A stretch of DNA of 64,000 nucleotides from Shinella granuli (GCF_004341885.1 NZ_SLVX01000010.1:62001-126000), one strand, 5' to 3'. Counted from the stretch's first letter, positions 43,926-55,865 are shown. A program made the numbers and translations. The notes: a model not told the origin generated them from the sequence alone.

Positions 43926-44532
43926 GCGCTGGACTTGTGGAATCCCGAGGGCTGTGGCGCTTTTCGAAAAATCCGAGGCGGCCGCCGGAAGCATGACGGC
44001 ATACTTCGAAGCTGCCTTTGGGGTCCGTCAAGCCGGGAAGAGGTGCATCATCGATATCGGCCAAGGAACCGCCGGCTCCGGTGTGCTTCTCTGGCGGGGC
44101 GTGTCAGCTCCTAAAGGTTGAGCCGATCCAGTCGGGCGTCATCCCGCAGGATGCAGGGGAAACGGTGGACTTCCGCGATCCGGGGCCACGTCTCGAACTG
44201 GGCGATTTTGAAGTGAAAACAGCTCGCTTGCCGAGAGCCAGCGATGCGCGGGAAGGACGCAAGGTAAGGAACGCAAACAGATATATCTCATCGATCACCT
44301 GCGGAATTTGCACGACGGGCTGATCGCCGAACGAGGGTCCCGTCGCTGTTTTCAGCGGGAAAACGGTCCATTGCTCTATAGTGCGCAAAACGAGCGATAA
44401 GGCAATCTTATCCATTGTTTTAATCATCTCATAGGTGGTGCGGATTTTTATCCAGTTTTATTTGAAAGCGCACATGGGCTGAATCGGGCCTTCAATCCTC
44501 GGTAAGCAGTTTTCAGATCTCGCGCAGTGGTT
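43926..44532. other. Intergenic stretch after repC with no supported gene
   Basis: About 600 bases between repC and the FNR-type box of the stress-protein gene show no gene I can support. A 107-residue minus-strand reading (44104-44427) starts MIKTMDKIALSLVLRTIEQW but becomes arginine- and serine-rich and has no recognisable domain. The stretch has lower GC than the flanks, possibly a replicon junction or decayed DNA. Confidence 0.4.
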
Positions 44533-44546
44533 TTGACGCAGATCAT
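44533..44546 (+). promoter_or_regulatory. FNR/FixK-type box a
   Basis: TTGACGCAGATCAT is a near-perfect FNR-family site (TTGAY-N4-ATCAA with the last base changed). Its centre is about 76 bases before the universal stress protein ATG, and a TAGGCT hexamer (44570-44575) lies about 33 bases downstream of the centre, where a class II promoter would have its -10. Confidence 0.6.
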
Positions 44547-44615
44547 CGCGGCGCGGCCGAATTGGAGGCTAGGCTCTTCTTCGTTGGGCAACCATTCAGG
44601 CGAAGGAGTTCGAAA

Positions 44616-45446
44616 ATGTCTTTCAAGACCATACTCTCGCTCATCGGCACGACAAACGCCGAAGCGGATATCGACAAGGCCGCGACCTTGACGGCGGAGC
44701 TGGAGGGGCATCTGTCCGTGGTGGCGCTGCGAACCGCGATATCACCGTTCGGTGCGGATTATCCGGCCGCCGCGGCTTGGCTGAACGAACGTCAAAAGGA
44801 GATCGATGGATTGATAGACGTCCGGCGCCTGGCCGACGACCGTTGCCGGAAAGGTAGGCTGCCGTTCGACATCGACCATATCTACGATGACCGGTTCATC
44901 ATCGAAAGCAACATCGGCATGCGCGCGATGTATGCCGACGTCGTCGTCGCCGGGGAGGGTATCCGTTCGGATACCGACTTGCGCAAGGCAGCCGTCGCGG
45001 CCACGGCTTTCAATTCCGGCACGCCGCTCCTCCTGATGCCGAAAACGGGTCGCGTCAGCCTCAGGCCGAAAAATGTCCTTCTGGCTTGGAACTCGCGTCC
45101 GCAGGCCGCCAGCGCAGCGAAGGCCGCAATCGAGATGCTTGCAGGGGCCGATGCGGTTCACCTCACCGTTGTCGATCCGGACACATCCTATTTTGGGAAC
45201 GGCGGAGAACCGGGCGCAGACATGGCGGCGTACTTGTCCCGTCATGGCGCAAAAGTCGTCGTCGAACAGCTGGCAAGCGGGGATCGGGCGACGGAGGAGG
45301 TGATCCGGCAGCATGCGCTCGAACTCGGCTGCGATATGATCGTCATGGGAGCCTACGGCCATTCGCGCCTGCGCGAGCGCGTGTTCGGCGGCGTCACCGC
45401 GTCGATCCTCGAGAATTGCGACATACCCGTCTTTATGGCGCGGTAA
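44616..45446 (+). CDS. Universal stress protein, tandem-domain
   Basis: This 276-residue protein has two UspA-like halves. The second half is well conserved, with NVLLAWNSRPQAASAAKAAI near residue 152 and the nucleotide-binding GCDMIVMGAYGHSRLRERVF near 247, followed by GGVTASILENCDIPVFMAR. The first half is degenerate and lacks the GxxGHS ATP motif. Usp proteins promote survival in starvation and oxygen limitation. GAAGGAG lies 7 bases before the ATG. The FNR-type box a upstream indicates microaerobic induction. It is one of three usp genes in this region. Confidence 0.88.
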   Translation: MSFKTILSLIGTTNAEADIDKAATLTAELEGHLSVVALRTAISPFGADYPAAAAWLNERQKEIDGLIDVRRLADDRCRKGRLPFDIDHIYDDRFIIESNIGMRAMYADVVVAGEGIRSDTDLRKAAVAATAFNSGTPLLLMPKTGRVSLRPKNVLLAWNSRPQAASAAKAAIEMLAGADAVHLTVVDPDTSYFGNGGEPGADMAAYLSRHGAKVVVEQLASGDRATEEVIRQHALELGCDMIVMGAYGHSRLRERVFGGVTASILENCDIPVFMAR

Positions 45447-45530
45447 GGATCGAAGCGCCTCGGCCATCTGTCCAGCGCCGGGGCGATCCTATCAATCTGT
45501 GGCCGTTTGCCGTGCCGTCCAGGCAGCCTG

Positions 45531-45569
45531 TCCGGAGTTGCCGAGGGCGGCGGTCCCGTGGCCTCCGGA
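45531..45569. terminator. Inverted repeat between convergent genes
   Basis: TCCGGAG (45531-45537) and CTCCGGA (45563-45569) can pair across 25 bases between the convergent stress-protein and DUF4010 genes. It is a weak candidate for a bidirectional terminator, with no T-run. Confidence 0.25.
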
Positions 45570-45617
45570 TAGGCTGATCCTCGCTTCGTGACTCAAGGAT
45601 GGTAAGGTGGGCTGCTG

Positions 45618-46880
45618 TCAAGCCAGCGGCAGGGCGTAGGCGGCATAGGCCGCCGTGCCGGCGACGAGCGTGATGGCGGCAAGCGGCAGGCTGAAGGAGG
45701 CGGGTGCGAGCACGGCTGCGATTCCCGCGCGGCACAGGGCATTCGTCGCCATGGCTGCCAGGATCGCCTTTGCGATCACGTCGAGCGGCAGCACATCCCT
45801 GCCCATTTGCAGAGCGGTCAGCACGGCGACGTCCACATCGACCGTGCCTGTCAATGCCGTCGTAGCCAAAAGACCGGAGCTGCCGAACTGCGAGACCAGA
45901 ACAGCGCTCGTAATGCCGGCCACCGCGAAAATCGTCGCGAAGATCAGGAGTGGACCGATTTCGAACGGGTTGCTGGCCGGTACGTCCGCGAAGGGCTTGT
46001 TCTGCGGCCAGTAGAACATCGCGAGCCCGCATGCGGAGAATATGACTGCGGCCGTGGCGGCCGCCGGGCCGACAAGAATGATCGCGGTCGGGTCGATCAG
46101 CAGGATCAGCCCTATCACGCGCGTGATGGATACGGCTGCACCCAGCGCTGCGGCGCCGGCGAGCGGAAGCGGATCGACGGACAGTTTGGCGGTTCGCGCC
46201 AGAACCATGGTGACGGCGGTCGACGATACCAGGGAACCGGCAATCGCACTCAGGACGAAGCCCTTCCTTGCCCCGAACATCCTGACGGCGATATAGCCGA
46301 GGAACGAGAGGCTCGCGGTCAGGACGGTGAAGAGCCATACCTTTCTTGGATTGAGGCCTCCCCAGGGGTCGATGGTCTCGTCCGGCAGGATCGGCAGGAT
46401 CACGGCCGTCATGACGGCCAGCATCATTGCAGAGCGCAGTTCCACCCAGGTCAGGCGCTTCAGGAAACCGTGCAGGACGTCCCGGCTTGCAAGCGTGGCC
46501 GCAAGAGCCGCCCCTCCGGCTGCCGCCGCCTGGGCGTCCCCGGCCACAGCCAGCCCGCCGAGAGCGAAAACGCCAAGGCCTGCCATGACGGTGGTGACGC
46601 TGTAGTCCGAATCCGATTGCGCCTCGCGCAGCTTGAACACGCCCAGCGTGACGGCGAAGCCGAGGAAACCGATCGGAAACACCATCGGATAGTGGAGGGA
46701 TGCCGCGACGGCGGCCAGCACGCCGCCGAGAAGCCCCGATATCCCGAATGTGCGCATGCCGGCGGTTCTGCTGCCCGCGGGCGCCCGGCGTTCCTGCCAG
46801 CCGCGCTCGAGCCCGACCAGAAGGCCGATCGAAAGGGCAATGCCAAGTCTGGCTATGAGTGTGTCCATCGCCCGCGCCAT
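45618..46880 (-). CDS. DUF4010 / MgtC-type multi-pass membrane protein
   Basis: This roughly 420-residue integral membrane protein has about 12 hydrophobic segments. The N-terminal part (ALSIGLLVGLERGWQERRAP, AGMRTFGISGLLGGVLAAVA) is typical of MgtC/SapB-like proteins, and the C-terminal DUF4010 half includes SSTAVTMVLARTAKLS and ALTGTVDVDVAVLTALQMGR. The family is thought to act in ion homeostasis or transport; the function is not established. I use the ATG at 46880, though one at 46868 is equally plausible. It is divergent from the P-type ATPase gene, with FNR-type box b between them. Confidence 0.8.
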   Translation of the reverse strand: MARAMDTLIARLGIALSIGLLVGLERGWQERRAPAGSRTAGMRTFGISGLLGGVLAAVAASLHYPMVFPIGFLGFAVTLGVFKLREAQSDSDYSVTTVMAGLGVFALGGLAVAGDAQAAAAGGAALAATLASRDVLHGFLKRLTWVELRSAMMLAVMTAVILPILPDETIDPWGGLNPRKVWLFTVLTASLSFLGYIAVRMFGARKGFVLSAIAGSLVSSTAVTMVLARTAKLSVDPLPLAGAAALGAAVSITRVIGLILLIDPTAIILVGPAAATAAVIFSACGLAMFYWPQNKPFADVPASNPFEIGPLLIFATIFAVAGITSAVLVSQFGSSGLLATTALTGTVDVDVAVLTALQMGRDVLPLDVIAKAILAAMATNALCRAGIAAVLAPASFSLPLAAITLVAGTAAYAAYALPLA

Positions 46881-46955
46881 CTGGATTGATCCCACAGGCC
46901 GGTGCGCGGCCATGGGCTGTGAAAAGCCACTGTAGACGAGTTGTGGCCTTTGGAA

Positions 46956-46969
46956 TTGATCTTGCGCAA
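46956..46969. promoter_or_regulatory. FNR/FixK-type box b
   Basis: TTGATCTTGCGCAA has the FNR-family layout TTGAT-N4-xxCAA in the divergent region between the DUF4010 gene and the P1B-type ATPase gene. TATTCA (46993-46998) lies about 33 bases right of its centre. The right half deviates from GTCAA/ATCAA, so this is the weakest of the five sites. Confidence 0.5.
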
Positions 46970-47028
46970 GGTGGGCATGGTCGTTTGCGGCCTATTCATC
47001 CGGTATTCTGCCGATGGGAGAAGGGAAC

Positions 47029-48870
47029 GTGCCCCAAGCGAACCAGGGCTACTGGCCGCGGCATTCCAGCATGATACTGGTCGCGGTCGCAGCCGGAGGG
47101 CTTTTGATCGGGCTGGTCTTGTCGTGGCAGGCCGCCCGATATGCCGGTTTGGTCTGGACCATCGCGACGCTGGTGGTGCTTGCCAGCCTGTTCGTCCAGG
47201 TTGCCGGGGCGCTGCGTCGGGGCGATATCGGGCTCGATATCGTCGCGGCACTTTCCATGTCTGCGGCGATTGCATTCAACGAACCGCTTGCGGGAAACGT
47301 CGTCGGCGTGATGTATGCCGGCGGCCAGTTGCTCGAAGCCTTTGCCGAAGGGCGAGCGCGCCGGGAGATGACGGCCCTGATGGGCCGCGTTTCGCATTCT
47401 GCCATGCGCTACGGTTCATCGGGGCTCGAAGAGGTCGCGATCTCGCAGATACGGCCGGGCGACCGGCTGCTTGTCCGGCAAGGTGAGGTGCTCCCGGTGG
47501 ACGGGGTCGTGTCCGGCGATGCGGCGGCGCTCGATATGGCGGCATTGACGGGAGAGTCCTTGCCGCGGTCCGTTCCGCCGGGCGGTGAGGCCCTGAGCGG
47601 CTCCACCAGCATGGGAGCGGCCTTCGACCTCGTCGCGAGCCGGAGTGCCGCCGAAAGCACCTATGCGGGGGTCGTGCGCCTGGTCGAGGCCGCGCAAGCC
47701 ATCAAGGCGCCCATGGTCCGCATGGCGGATCGCTTTGCGATGGGCTTTCTGCTTTTGACCATCGGCATTGCGGGCCTCGCCTGGTATTTGTCGGAAGATC
47801 CGATCCGGGCGCTCGCCGTCCTTGTTGTCGCGACGCCCTGTCCTCTCATCCTTGCGGTTCCTGTCGCCATCATTTCCGGAATGTCGCGAGCAGCAGCGAT
47901 CGGCGTCCTCGTGAAGAACGGCGGCATGCTCGAAATGCTGGCACGCGTGCGGACGGCGGTTCTCGACAAGACCGGCACGCTGACCCATGGCCAGGCTGCG
48001 GTGATGGATATCAGGACGACGCCGGCTTTCGCGGCGGAAACGGTTCTGCAGGCGGCCGCGAGCCTCGATCAGGCTTCCGGGCATGTCGTCGCCGCCGCGC
48101 TGGTTCATGTTGCAACCGAAAGGGGCCTGCCCCTGTCGAAGCCGGAAAGCGTGCAGGAAACGCCAGGGACAGGCATTGAAGGGTGCGTGGACGGAAGAAG
48201 GGTCGTGGTCGGCGGGAGCGGTTTCGTGCAGCGCACATCCGGCTGTGATGATCCGCACGCCCTGATATCGCCCGAGATGCGAGCCTCCATGACCGTTGCC
48301 GTCGCCATCGATGGCGTGCTGGCGGGCATGATCGTTCTGAAGGACCAGATCCGCGCGGACGCGGTGTCGGTTCTGAACGACCTTCGGGCTGCCGGCATCC
48401 GGAGGCTCGTGCTGGCGTCGGGAGATCGCGTGGAGATCGCGCAGGCTGTGGGCAGGGCGCTTGGCATGGATGCCGTCCTGGGCGACCTGACGCCCGAAGC
48501 CAAGGTGGCCGCCGTCCGGGCGGAGGCGCGCGACGGCCCCGTGATGATGGTGGGCGATGGCGTCAACGATGCGCCGGCGCTCGCCGCGGCCGATATCGGC
48601 GTTGCCATGGGCGCGCGCGGCACGGCCTCGTCGTCGGAGGCCGCTGGCATCGTGCTTCTTGTCGATGAGCTCGCTCCGCTGGTCAAGGCGATTGCCATCG
48701 CGCGCCGAAGCCATCGGATCGCGCTCCAGAGCGTATCGGTGGGCCTTGCGCTTTCGATCGGCGCGATGGTCGTGGCGGCGTGCGGATATCTGCAGCCTCT
48801 CGAGGGCGCGATCCTTCAGGAGGCGATCGACGTGGCCGTGATCCTCAATGCATTGCGGGCGCTCCGGTAA
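47029..48870 (+). CDS. P1B-type heavy-metal-translocating P-type ATPase with a TPC motif
   Basis: This 613-residue metal-pumping ATPase has the actuator TGES (AALTGESLPRS) near 175, the membrane motif ATPCPLILAVPVAIISG near 267, the phosphorylation site LDKTGTLTHG near 313, and the hinge MMVGDGVNDAPALAAADIGV near 508. The TPC in place of the copper-type CPC and the absence of an N-terminal metal-binding domain place it near P1B-4/P1B-5 pumps, whose cargo may be Fe, Ni, Co or Mn. I prefer the GTG at 47029, which follows GGAGAAGGGAA; an ATG at 47014 lacks a ribosome site. FNR-type box b upstream suggests microaerobic expression, as for rhizobial metal ATPases near fix genes. Confidence 0.87.
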   Translation: MPQANQGYWPRHSSMILVAVAAGGLLIGLVLSWQAARYAGLVWTIATLVVLASLFVQVAGALRRGDIGLDIVAALSMSAAIAFNEPLAGNVVGVMYAGGQLLEAFAEGRARREMTALMGRVSHSAMRYGSSGLEEVAISQIRPGDRLLVRQGEVLPVDGVVSGDAAALDMAALTGESLPRSVPPGGEALSGSTSMGAAFDLVASRSAAESTYAGVVRLVEAAQAIKAPMVRMADRFAMGFLLLTIGIAGLAWYLSEDPIRALAVLVVATPCPLILAVPVAIISGMSRAAAIGVLVKNGGMLEMLARVRTAVLDKTGTLTHGQAAVMDIRTTPAFAAETVLQAAASLDQASGHVVAAALVHVATERGLPLSKPESVQETPGTGIEGCVDGRRVVVGGSGFVQRTSGCDDPHALISPEMRASMTVAVAIDGVLAGMIVLKDQIRADAVSVLNDLRAAGIRRLVLASGDRVEIAQAVGRALGMDAVLGDLTPEAKVAAVRAEARDGPVMMVGDGVNDAPALAAADIGVAMGARGTASSSEAAGIVLLVDELAPLVKAIAIARRSHRIALQSVSVGLALSIGAMVVAACGYLQPLEGAILQEAIDVAVILNALRALR

Positions 48871-48911
48871 CGCGGGAAGCCGGCCTGTCCTGCGGGACCT
48901 TTCCCGCCGTT

Positions 48912-51629
<2,718 letters not shown>

Positions 51630-51663
51630 GCGCTTCTCCTTTGCCATCACACCGTCACGCCGA

Positions 51664-52530
51664 TCATCCATCGGATCGCACGCCCCTGCCGGGAACGATC
51701 ATCACGTCGCACTCCACCTCTTCCAGAAGCGCCTCGGCGACGCTGCCGATCAATGCGCCGAGAAGGCCGGTCCGGCCGTAGGTGCCGGCAAGCAGCAGGT
51801 CGATGTCTTCCTTGATCGCGAATTCGGCAAGGAGGGGTGCGGGATCGCCATGGGCGACATGGATGCCGACATCGTTTCCCGCATCCGGCAGATGACTTGC
51901 GACGAAGGCTTTCGCATCCTCCCGCGCCAGGTTCGCCCGGCCTCGCTCGGAACCATCCTTGTCGTCGAGGAAACCGCGGAACGGCATGTCGAAGGCGTGG
52001 AAAAGCGTGATGTGGGCCGGCGGGAAGAGCAGGGCGCCCATTTCGAGCGCGCCGGTGGAGGCTTCGGAAAGGTCGCTGGCCACCACGATACGGCGATAGG
52101 CCTGCCGCACCCGCTTCTTCACCACCAGCACCGGCAGGCCGGCCTGGCGCACCACGCTTGCCGTCGTGCCGCCGACCAGCATGTGCCCGAGCGCATCGTT
52201 GCCGGCAATGCCGGTGACGATCATGTCGCAATTCCTTTCGCGCGCGACGGCGAGGATGACGTCGGCCGGCTCTCCCTCGCGGATGTCGATATCCCAGGCG
52301 ATATCGCCGACATCTGCGAACTCGCGATCGAGATGGCTGGACGCGCGCCGCCTGGCCGCGGCGAGGATGGTGGAGGTCGTGCCGGTCATGCTGACGACGT
52401 CGAGCGCATGCACGATCGTCAGCTTCGCCTTCCATGCCCGGGCAAGATCGAGCGCACGGTCCTGCGCCCTGTCGCAGCGTGCGCTGAGGTCTGTCGCCAG
52501 GAGAAGGTGACGAGGGGGATTTTCGGTCAT
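51664..52530 (-). CDS. Universal stress protein, tandem-domain
   Basis: This 288-residue protein has two UspA domains. The first has HLLLATDLSARCDRAQDRAL and MIVTGIAGNDALGHMLVGGT with a GxxG phosphate loop, and the second RIVVASDLSEASTGALEMGA and LLLAGTYGRTGLLGALIGSV. Such tandem Usp proteins bind ATP or AMP and aid survival without oxygen. The ATG at 52530 follows AAGGATG. It lies between ackA (55 bases) and the P2 ATPase gene (34 bases) on the same strand, so it belongs to the FNR-type operon that starts at phaC. Confidence 0.9.
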   Translation of the reverse strand: MTENPPRHLLLATDLSARCDRAQDRALDLARAWKAKLTIVHALDVVSMTGTTSTILAAARRRASSHLDREFADVGDIAWDIDIREGEPADVILAVARERNCDMIVTGIAGNDALGHMLVGGTTASVVRQAGLPVLVVKKRVRQAYRRIVVASDLSEASTGALEMGALLFPPAHITLFHAFDMPFRGFLDDKDGSERGRANLAREDAKAFVASHLPDAGNDVGIHVAHGDPAPLLAEFAIKEDIDLLLAGTYGRTGLLGALIGSVAEALLEEVECDVMIVPGRGVRSDG

Positions 52531-52585
52531 GGGCAAGCATCCTTGTCGTGTTGGCGCAGCGGGACGGTGCGGTTGCTGGCGGCGG

Positions 52586-53773
52586 TCACCTCGCGATGCC
52601 CTCCAGGATCGAGACGGTTTCCTCAGCGATCACCTGCTCCTCGTCGGTAGCGATGACGAAAGCGGTGATGCGGCTTTTCGGGGTGCTGATGCGGGTGGCG
52701 TTTGCGGCATTGGCGGCGGGATCGAGGTCGAGGCCGAGCCAGCCGAGCCGCTGGCAGACATCGGCCCGGACCGCCGGCTGGTTCTCGCCGACGCCGGCGG
52801 TGAAGACGACGGCGTCGAGACCGCCGAGCGTGGCGGCGAGCCGGGCGATCTCGCCGGCGATGCGGAAGGTGAAGAGCTCGATCGCCTCCCTCGCCTCCGG
52901 CGCATCGCTGGCGAGAAGATCGCGGCTGTCGGCGCTGATGCCGGAGACGCCGAGAAGGCCGGACTTGTGATACAGGAGATCCTCGACATCCCGCAGAGTG
53001 CGTTCCCCAGGCCCCAGGAGATGCAGCAGCACGCCGGGATCGAGTGCGCCGCATCGCGTCGCCATCGGAATGCCGTCGAGGGTCGAAAAGCCCATGCTGG
53101 TGTCGCGGCTGGTGCCCTCGTTGAGGCCGCACAGGCTCGCGCCGCTGCCGAGATGGGCGACCACGACCCTGCCGCTGGCCCTTTCGGGCGCAAGGCGGGT
53201 GAGTTCACCGGCGATGAACTTGTAGGAGAGGCCGTGGAAGCCGTACCGCTTGATACCGTGCTCGTGGAGGGCGCGCGGGATGGCGAAGCGGCGCACGAGC
53301 GCGTCGTTCGTCCGATGAAAGGCGGTGTCGAAGGAGGCAGCCTGCGGCAGGTCCGGCAGCACGCTGCCGATCGCCCGGATCAGGCGCAGGCTCTGCGGCT
53401 GGTGGAGCGGCGCCAGTGCCGTCAGCGCGTCGATCGCCGCGATCGTTTCCGCATCGAGGCGCACGGGACCGTCGAACCTGTCGCCGCCGTGCACGACGCG
53501 ATGCCCGACGAGCGCGACCTTCCCGAGGTCGAAGTTGCGGCCGAGGATGGCGAAGGTCTCTGAGAGGATGTCGCTCAGGTCCTCGTCCGGCCGGGCCTCC
53601 AGCGTGGTTTCGATCCGCTGCTCACCCTCGCCTGCCCGCAAGGTCAGCGGATCGTGGCGAAAATCTATCACGCCGCGCGCGATCCGGGCAGGACCGGCGA
53701 CATCAAGCTCGAACAGGCCGATCTTCACGGTGGAGGAGCCGGCGTTGAAGGTCAGCAGGGTTTTCCGGCTCAT
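52586..53773 (-). CDS. ackA: Acetate kinase
   Basis: This 395-residue acetokinase has the N-terminal phosphate motif LTFNAGSSTVKIGLFELD, GHRVVHGGDRFDGPV near 105, the catalytic SFDTAFHRTN near 160, VAHLGSGASLCGLNEGTSRD near 195, and TAGVGENQPAVRADVC near 320. It converts acetyl phosphate plus ADP to acetate plus ATP. No phosphotransacetylase gene is in the window, so the acetyl phosphate most probably comes from the phosphoketolase encoded at 56329 on the other arm of the same divergent promoter. Its start overlaps the stop of a 59-codon gene by 4 bases. Confidence 0.95.
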   Translation of the reverse strand: MSRKTLLTFNAGSSTVKIGLFELDVAGPARIARGVIDFRHDPLTLRAGEGEQRIETTLEARPDEDLSDILSETFAILGRNFDLGKVALVGHRVVHGGDRFDGPVRLDAETIAAIDALTALAPLHQPQSLRLIRAIGSVLPDLPQAASFDTAFHRTNDALVRRFAIPRALHEHGIKRYGFHGLSYKFIAGELTRLAPERASGRVVVAHLGSGASLCGLNEGTSRDTSMGFSTLDGIPMATRCGALDPGVLLHLLGPGERTLRDVEDLLYHKSGLLGVSGISADSRDLLASDAPEAREAIELFTFRIAGEIARLAATLGGLDAVVFTAGVGENQPAVRADVCQRLGWLGLDLDPAANAANATRISTPKSRITAFVIATDEEQVIAEETVSILEGIAR

Positions 53774-53949
53774 GCGGACAGTCCTTTCATCGGATACGGC
53801 GTTCCGGCCATCTTGGCGGGCAGGAGGCCGACCGTCCACAGGCCATGGGCGACGAACCGGGCGATCGAGGCGGTATCGCCGGGTCGAGGTGCGCCGAAGG
53901 TCCTGTTGCGGAGAATGTCGGCCAGCGGAGTTTCACCTTTGCAAAACAT
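53770..53949 (-). CDS. Small 59-residue protein between PHA synthase and acetate kinase genes
   Basis: This short reading frame overlaps the phaC end by 17 bases and the ackA start by 4 bases (ATGA), as expected of a translated gene in a tightly packed operon. The product begins MFCKGETPLADILRNRTFGA and ends AKMAGTPYPMKGLSA. It has no membrane helix or signal peptide and one cysteine. GGGGAC lies close upstream of the ATG. I do not recognise it. It could be a small regulator of either neighbour, or only a coupling leader for ackA. Confidence 0.5.
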   Translation of the reverse strand: MFCKGETPLADILRNRTFGAPRPGDTASIARFVAHGLWTVGLLPAKMAGTPYPMKGLSA

Positions 53950-55735
53950 AGGTCCCCGGAGCATCGGCGAGCGATCTGTTGCCCTTGCGGCGGGCGCCCA
54001 TCGCCGGTGCTGCGACCCGCTCCGGCGCCGAACGCGCGGCAAGCCATCTCGTCCAGGCCTCCCACCACGAGCCCGGTCGCCCCTCGGCGGTTTCCGCCCA
54101 TTCGTCTGCGCCCACGCATAGCCCTTCGGCCGCGCGCGTGGCGATGCGGTAGCGGCGGCGCGGGTGGCCCGGTTCGCTGACGATGCCGGCATTGTGGCCG
54201 CCGCTGGTGAGGACGAAGGTGAGGTCGGTATTGCTGAGGTAATGGATCTTGTAGACCGATCGCCAGGGCGCGACGTGATCGCGCTCGGTGCCGACCACGA
54301 ACATCGGCACACGGATGTTCTGGATGGCGGCAGGGTGCCCGTCGACCAGGAAGCGCCCGGCGGCAAGCTCGTTGCCGAGATAAAGGCGTTTCAGGTATTC
54401 GGCATGCATCCGGTAGGGCATGCGGGTGGAATCGGCGTTCCAGGCCATCAGGTCGATCATCGGCGTGCGCTCGCCCATCATGTGCTCGTGCACGATGCGC
54501 GACCAGACGAGGTCGTTCGAGCGCAGGAGCTGGAAGGCGCCTGCCATCTGGTCGGCCGAGAGATAACCGCGGTTCCACATCATGCTTTCGAGCACATGCA
54601 ACTGGCTGTGGTCGATGAAGAGCGCGAGTTCGCCGGGCTCCGTGAAATCCGTCTGCGCCGCAAGCAATGTCAGGCTCGCCAGCCGGTCGTCACCCCGGCG
54701 TGCCATGTCGGCGGCTGCGATGGACAGCAGCGTGCCGCCCAGGCAATAGCCCGCGGCATGGACCCTGCGGCCGGGAACGACGGCATCGACCGCCTCGAGC
54801 GCCGCCATCACGCCGAGCCGGCGATAGTCGTCCATCGTCAGGTCGCGGTCGGCCGCCGTCGGGTTGCGCCAGGAAATGCAGAAGACGGTGTGGCCCTTCT
54901 CCACCAGGTAACGCACGAGCGAATTGTGCGGCGAAAGGTCGAGGATGTAATATTTCATGATCCAGGCCGGCACGATCAGCACCGGTTCGGCCAGCACGGT
55001 TTCGCCTGCCGGCGCGTACTGGATCAGCTCGATCAGGTGGTTGCGGTAGAGCACCTTGCCCGGCGTTGCGGCGACATCCCGGCCGACGACGAAATTCTCC
55101 GTGCCGGCCGGCTGCTGTCCGGTGGCGAGGCGCCCTACATCCTCCATCCAGTTGCGCAGGCCGTCGAGGAAATTCATGCCGCCGGATCGGATCGTCCTTT
55201 CCAGCACCTCCGGATTGGCGAAGGGCAGGTTGGAAGGCGAGAAGACATCGAGGATCTGGCGCGCGGCGAAGGACACGATATCCTGGTGATGCGGCGCCAC
55301 ACCGGGCACCTCGTTCGTGACATTGTGCCACCATTGCTGCTGGAGCAGGAAGGCCTGCGCCCAGATGCTGAACGGCGGCTTTTTCCAGCGCGGGTCGGCA
55401 AAGCGGTAGTCTCCGGCGAGAGGCTCGATGCAGGGCGGTGCATCCGGATCGGCTGCCGCTGCCGCGAGATGGCAAAGCAGGCGGACGGCCTTGCGGTTGG
55501 CCTTGTCGAGGAGTTCCAGCCGCTTGCCGGGCGCGGAGGCGAGATGGATCGACCAATCCATGAGGGCAAGCGCGAAGGCGGCAGGCGACAGGCCCGCGCT
55601 GAACTGCCCGGTGAACGCCTCCCGCATGCGGTCGATCGCGCGGAAGGCTTCGCTTCCCAGCTCCTCCATGCGCGGAACGGGCGGCAGGCCTGCCGCGTGC
55701 CGGAAAGGCAATGTCTCGCTCATCGGGCTGTTCAT
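53933..55735 (-). CDS. phaC: Poly(3-hydroxyalkanoate) synthase
   Basis: This 600-residue PHA synthase of the class I type has the N-terminal region with WWHNVTNEVPGVAPHHQDIV near 160 and the alpha/beta-hydrolase core with VLIVPAWIMKYYILDLSPHN near 262. The lipase-like box GYCLGGTLLSIAAADMA near 335 holds the catalytic cysteine. TDFTEPGELALFIDHSQL, an Asp region, and TSGGHNAGIVSEPGHPRRRY (catalytic His) follow. It polymerises hydroxyacyl-CoA into storage granules. AAGGAG seven bases before the ATG at 55735 fixes the start. It leads the operon phaC-small gene-ackA-usp-P2 ATPase under FNR-type box c. A phasin-like gene lies across the divergent promoter. Confidence 0.92.
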   Translation of the reverse strand: MNSPMSETLPFRHAAGLPPVPRMEELGSEAFRAIDRMREAFTGQFSAGLSPAAFALALMDWSIHLASAPGKRLELLDKANRKAVRLLCHLAAAAADPDAPPCIEPLAGDYRFADPRWKKPPFSIWAQAFLLQQQWWHNVTNEVPGVAPHHQDIVSFAARQILDVFSPSNLPFANPEVLERTIRSGGMNFLDGLRNWMEDVGRLATGQQPAGTENFVVGRDVAATPGKVLYRNHLIELIQYAPAGETVLAEPVLIVPAWIMKYYILDLSPHNSLVRYLVEKGHTVFCISWRNPTAADRDLTMDDYRRLGVMAALEAVDAVVPGRRVHAAGYCLGGTLLSIAAADMARRGDDRLASLTLLAAQTDFTEPGELALFIDHSQLHVLESMMWNRGYLSADQMAGAFQLLRSNDLVWSRIVHEHMMGERTPMIDLMAWNADSTRMPYRMHAEYLKRLYLGNELAAGRFLVDGHPAAIQNIRVPMFVVGTERDHVAPWRSVYKIHYLSNTDLTFVLTSGGHNAGIVSEPGHPRRRYRIATRAAEGLCVGADEWAETAEGRPGSWWEAWTRWLAARSAPERVAAPAMGARRKGNRSLADAPGTYVLQR

Positions 55736-55851
55736 GGATGTCTCCTTCGGCAGGTTCATGTGCACTGCTGGAAGCAACCGCATTCGCATTGCGACCCCAT
55801 GACCGGATGGCGGATCGAGCGCCACCCTATACAGGGCAGTCTCCATCTCCG

Positions 55852-55865
55852 TTGACACAGATCAA
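55852..55865. promoter_or_regulatory. FNR/FixK-type box c in the phaC / phasin-phosphoketolase divergent promoter
   Basis: TTGACACAGATCAA matches the FNR-family pattern TTGAY-N4-ATCAA. On the right, TAGAAT (55887-55892) is centred 31 bases from the box centre, the class II spacing. The box also lies about 120 bases before phaC on the left. One site could control both arms of the island. Confidence 0.7.

Noticed and set aside
44104-44427. A 107-codon minus-strand frame after repC
   Set aside because: No domain or convincing ribosome site, and the C-terminal half is arginine/serine-rich like non-coding frames.
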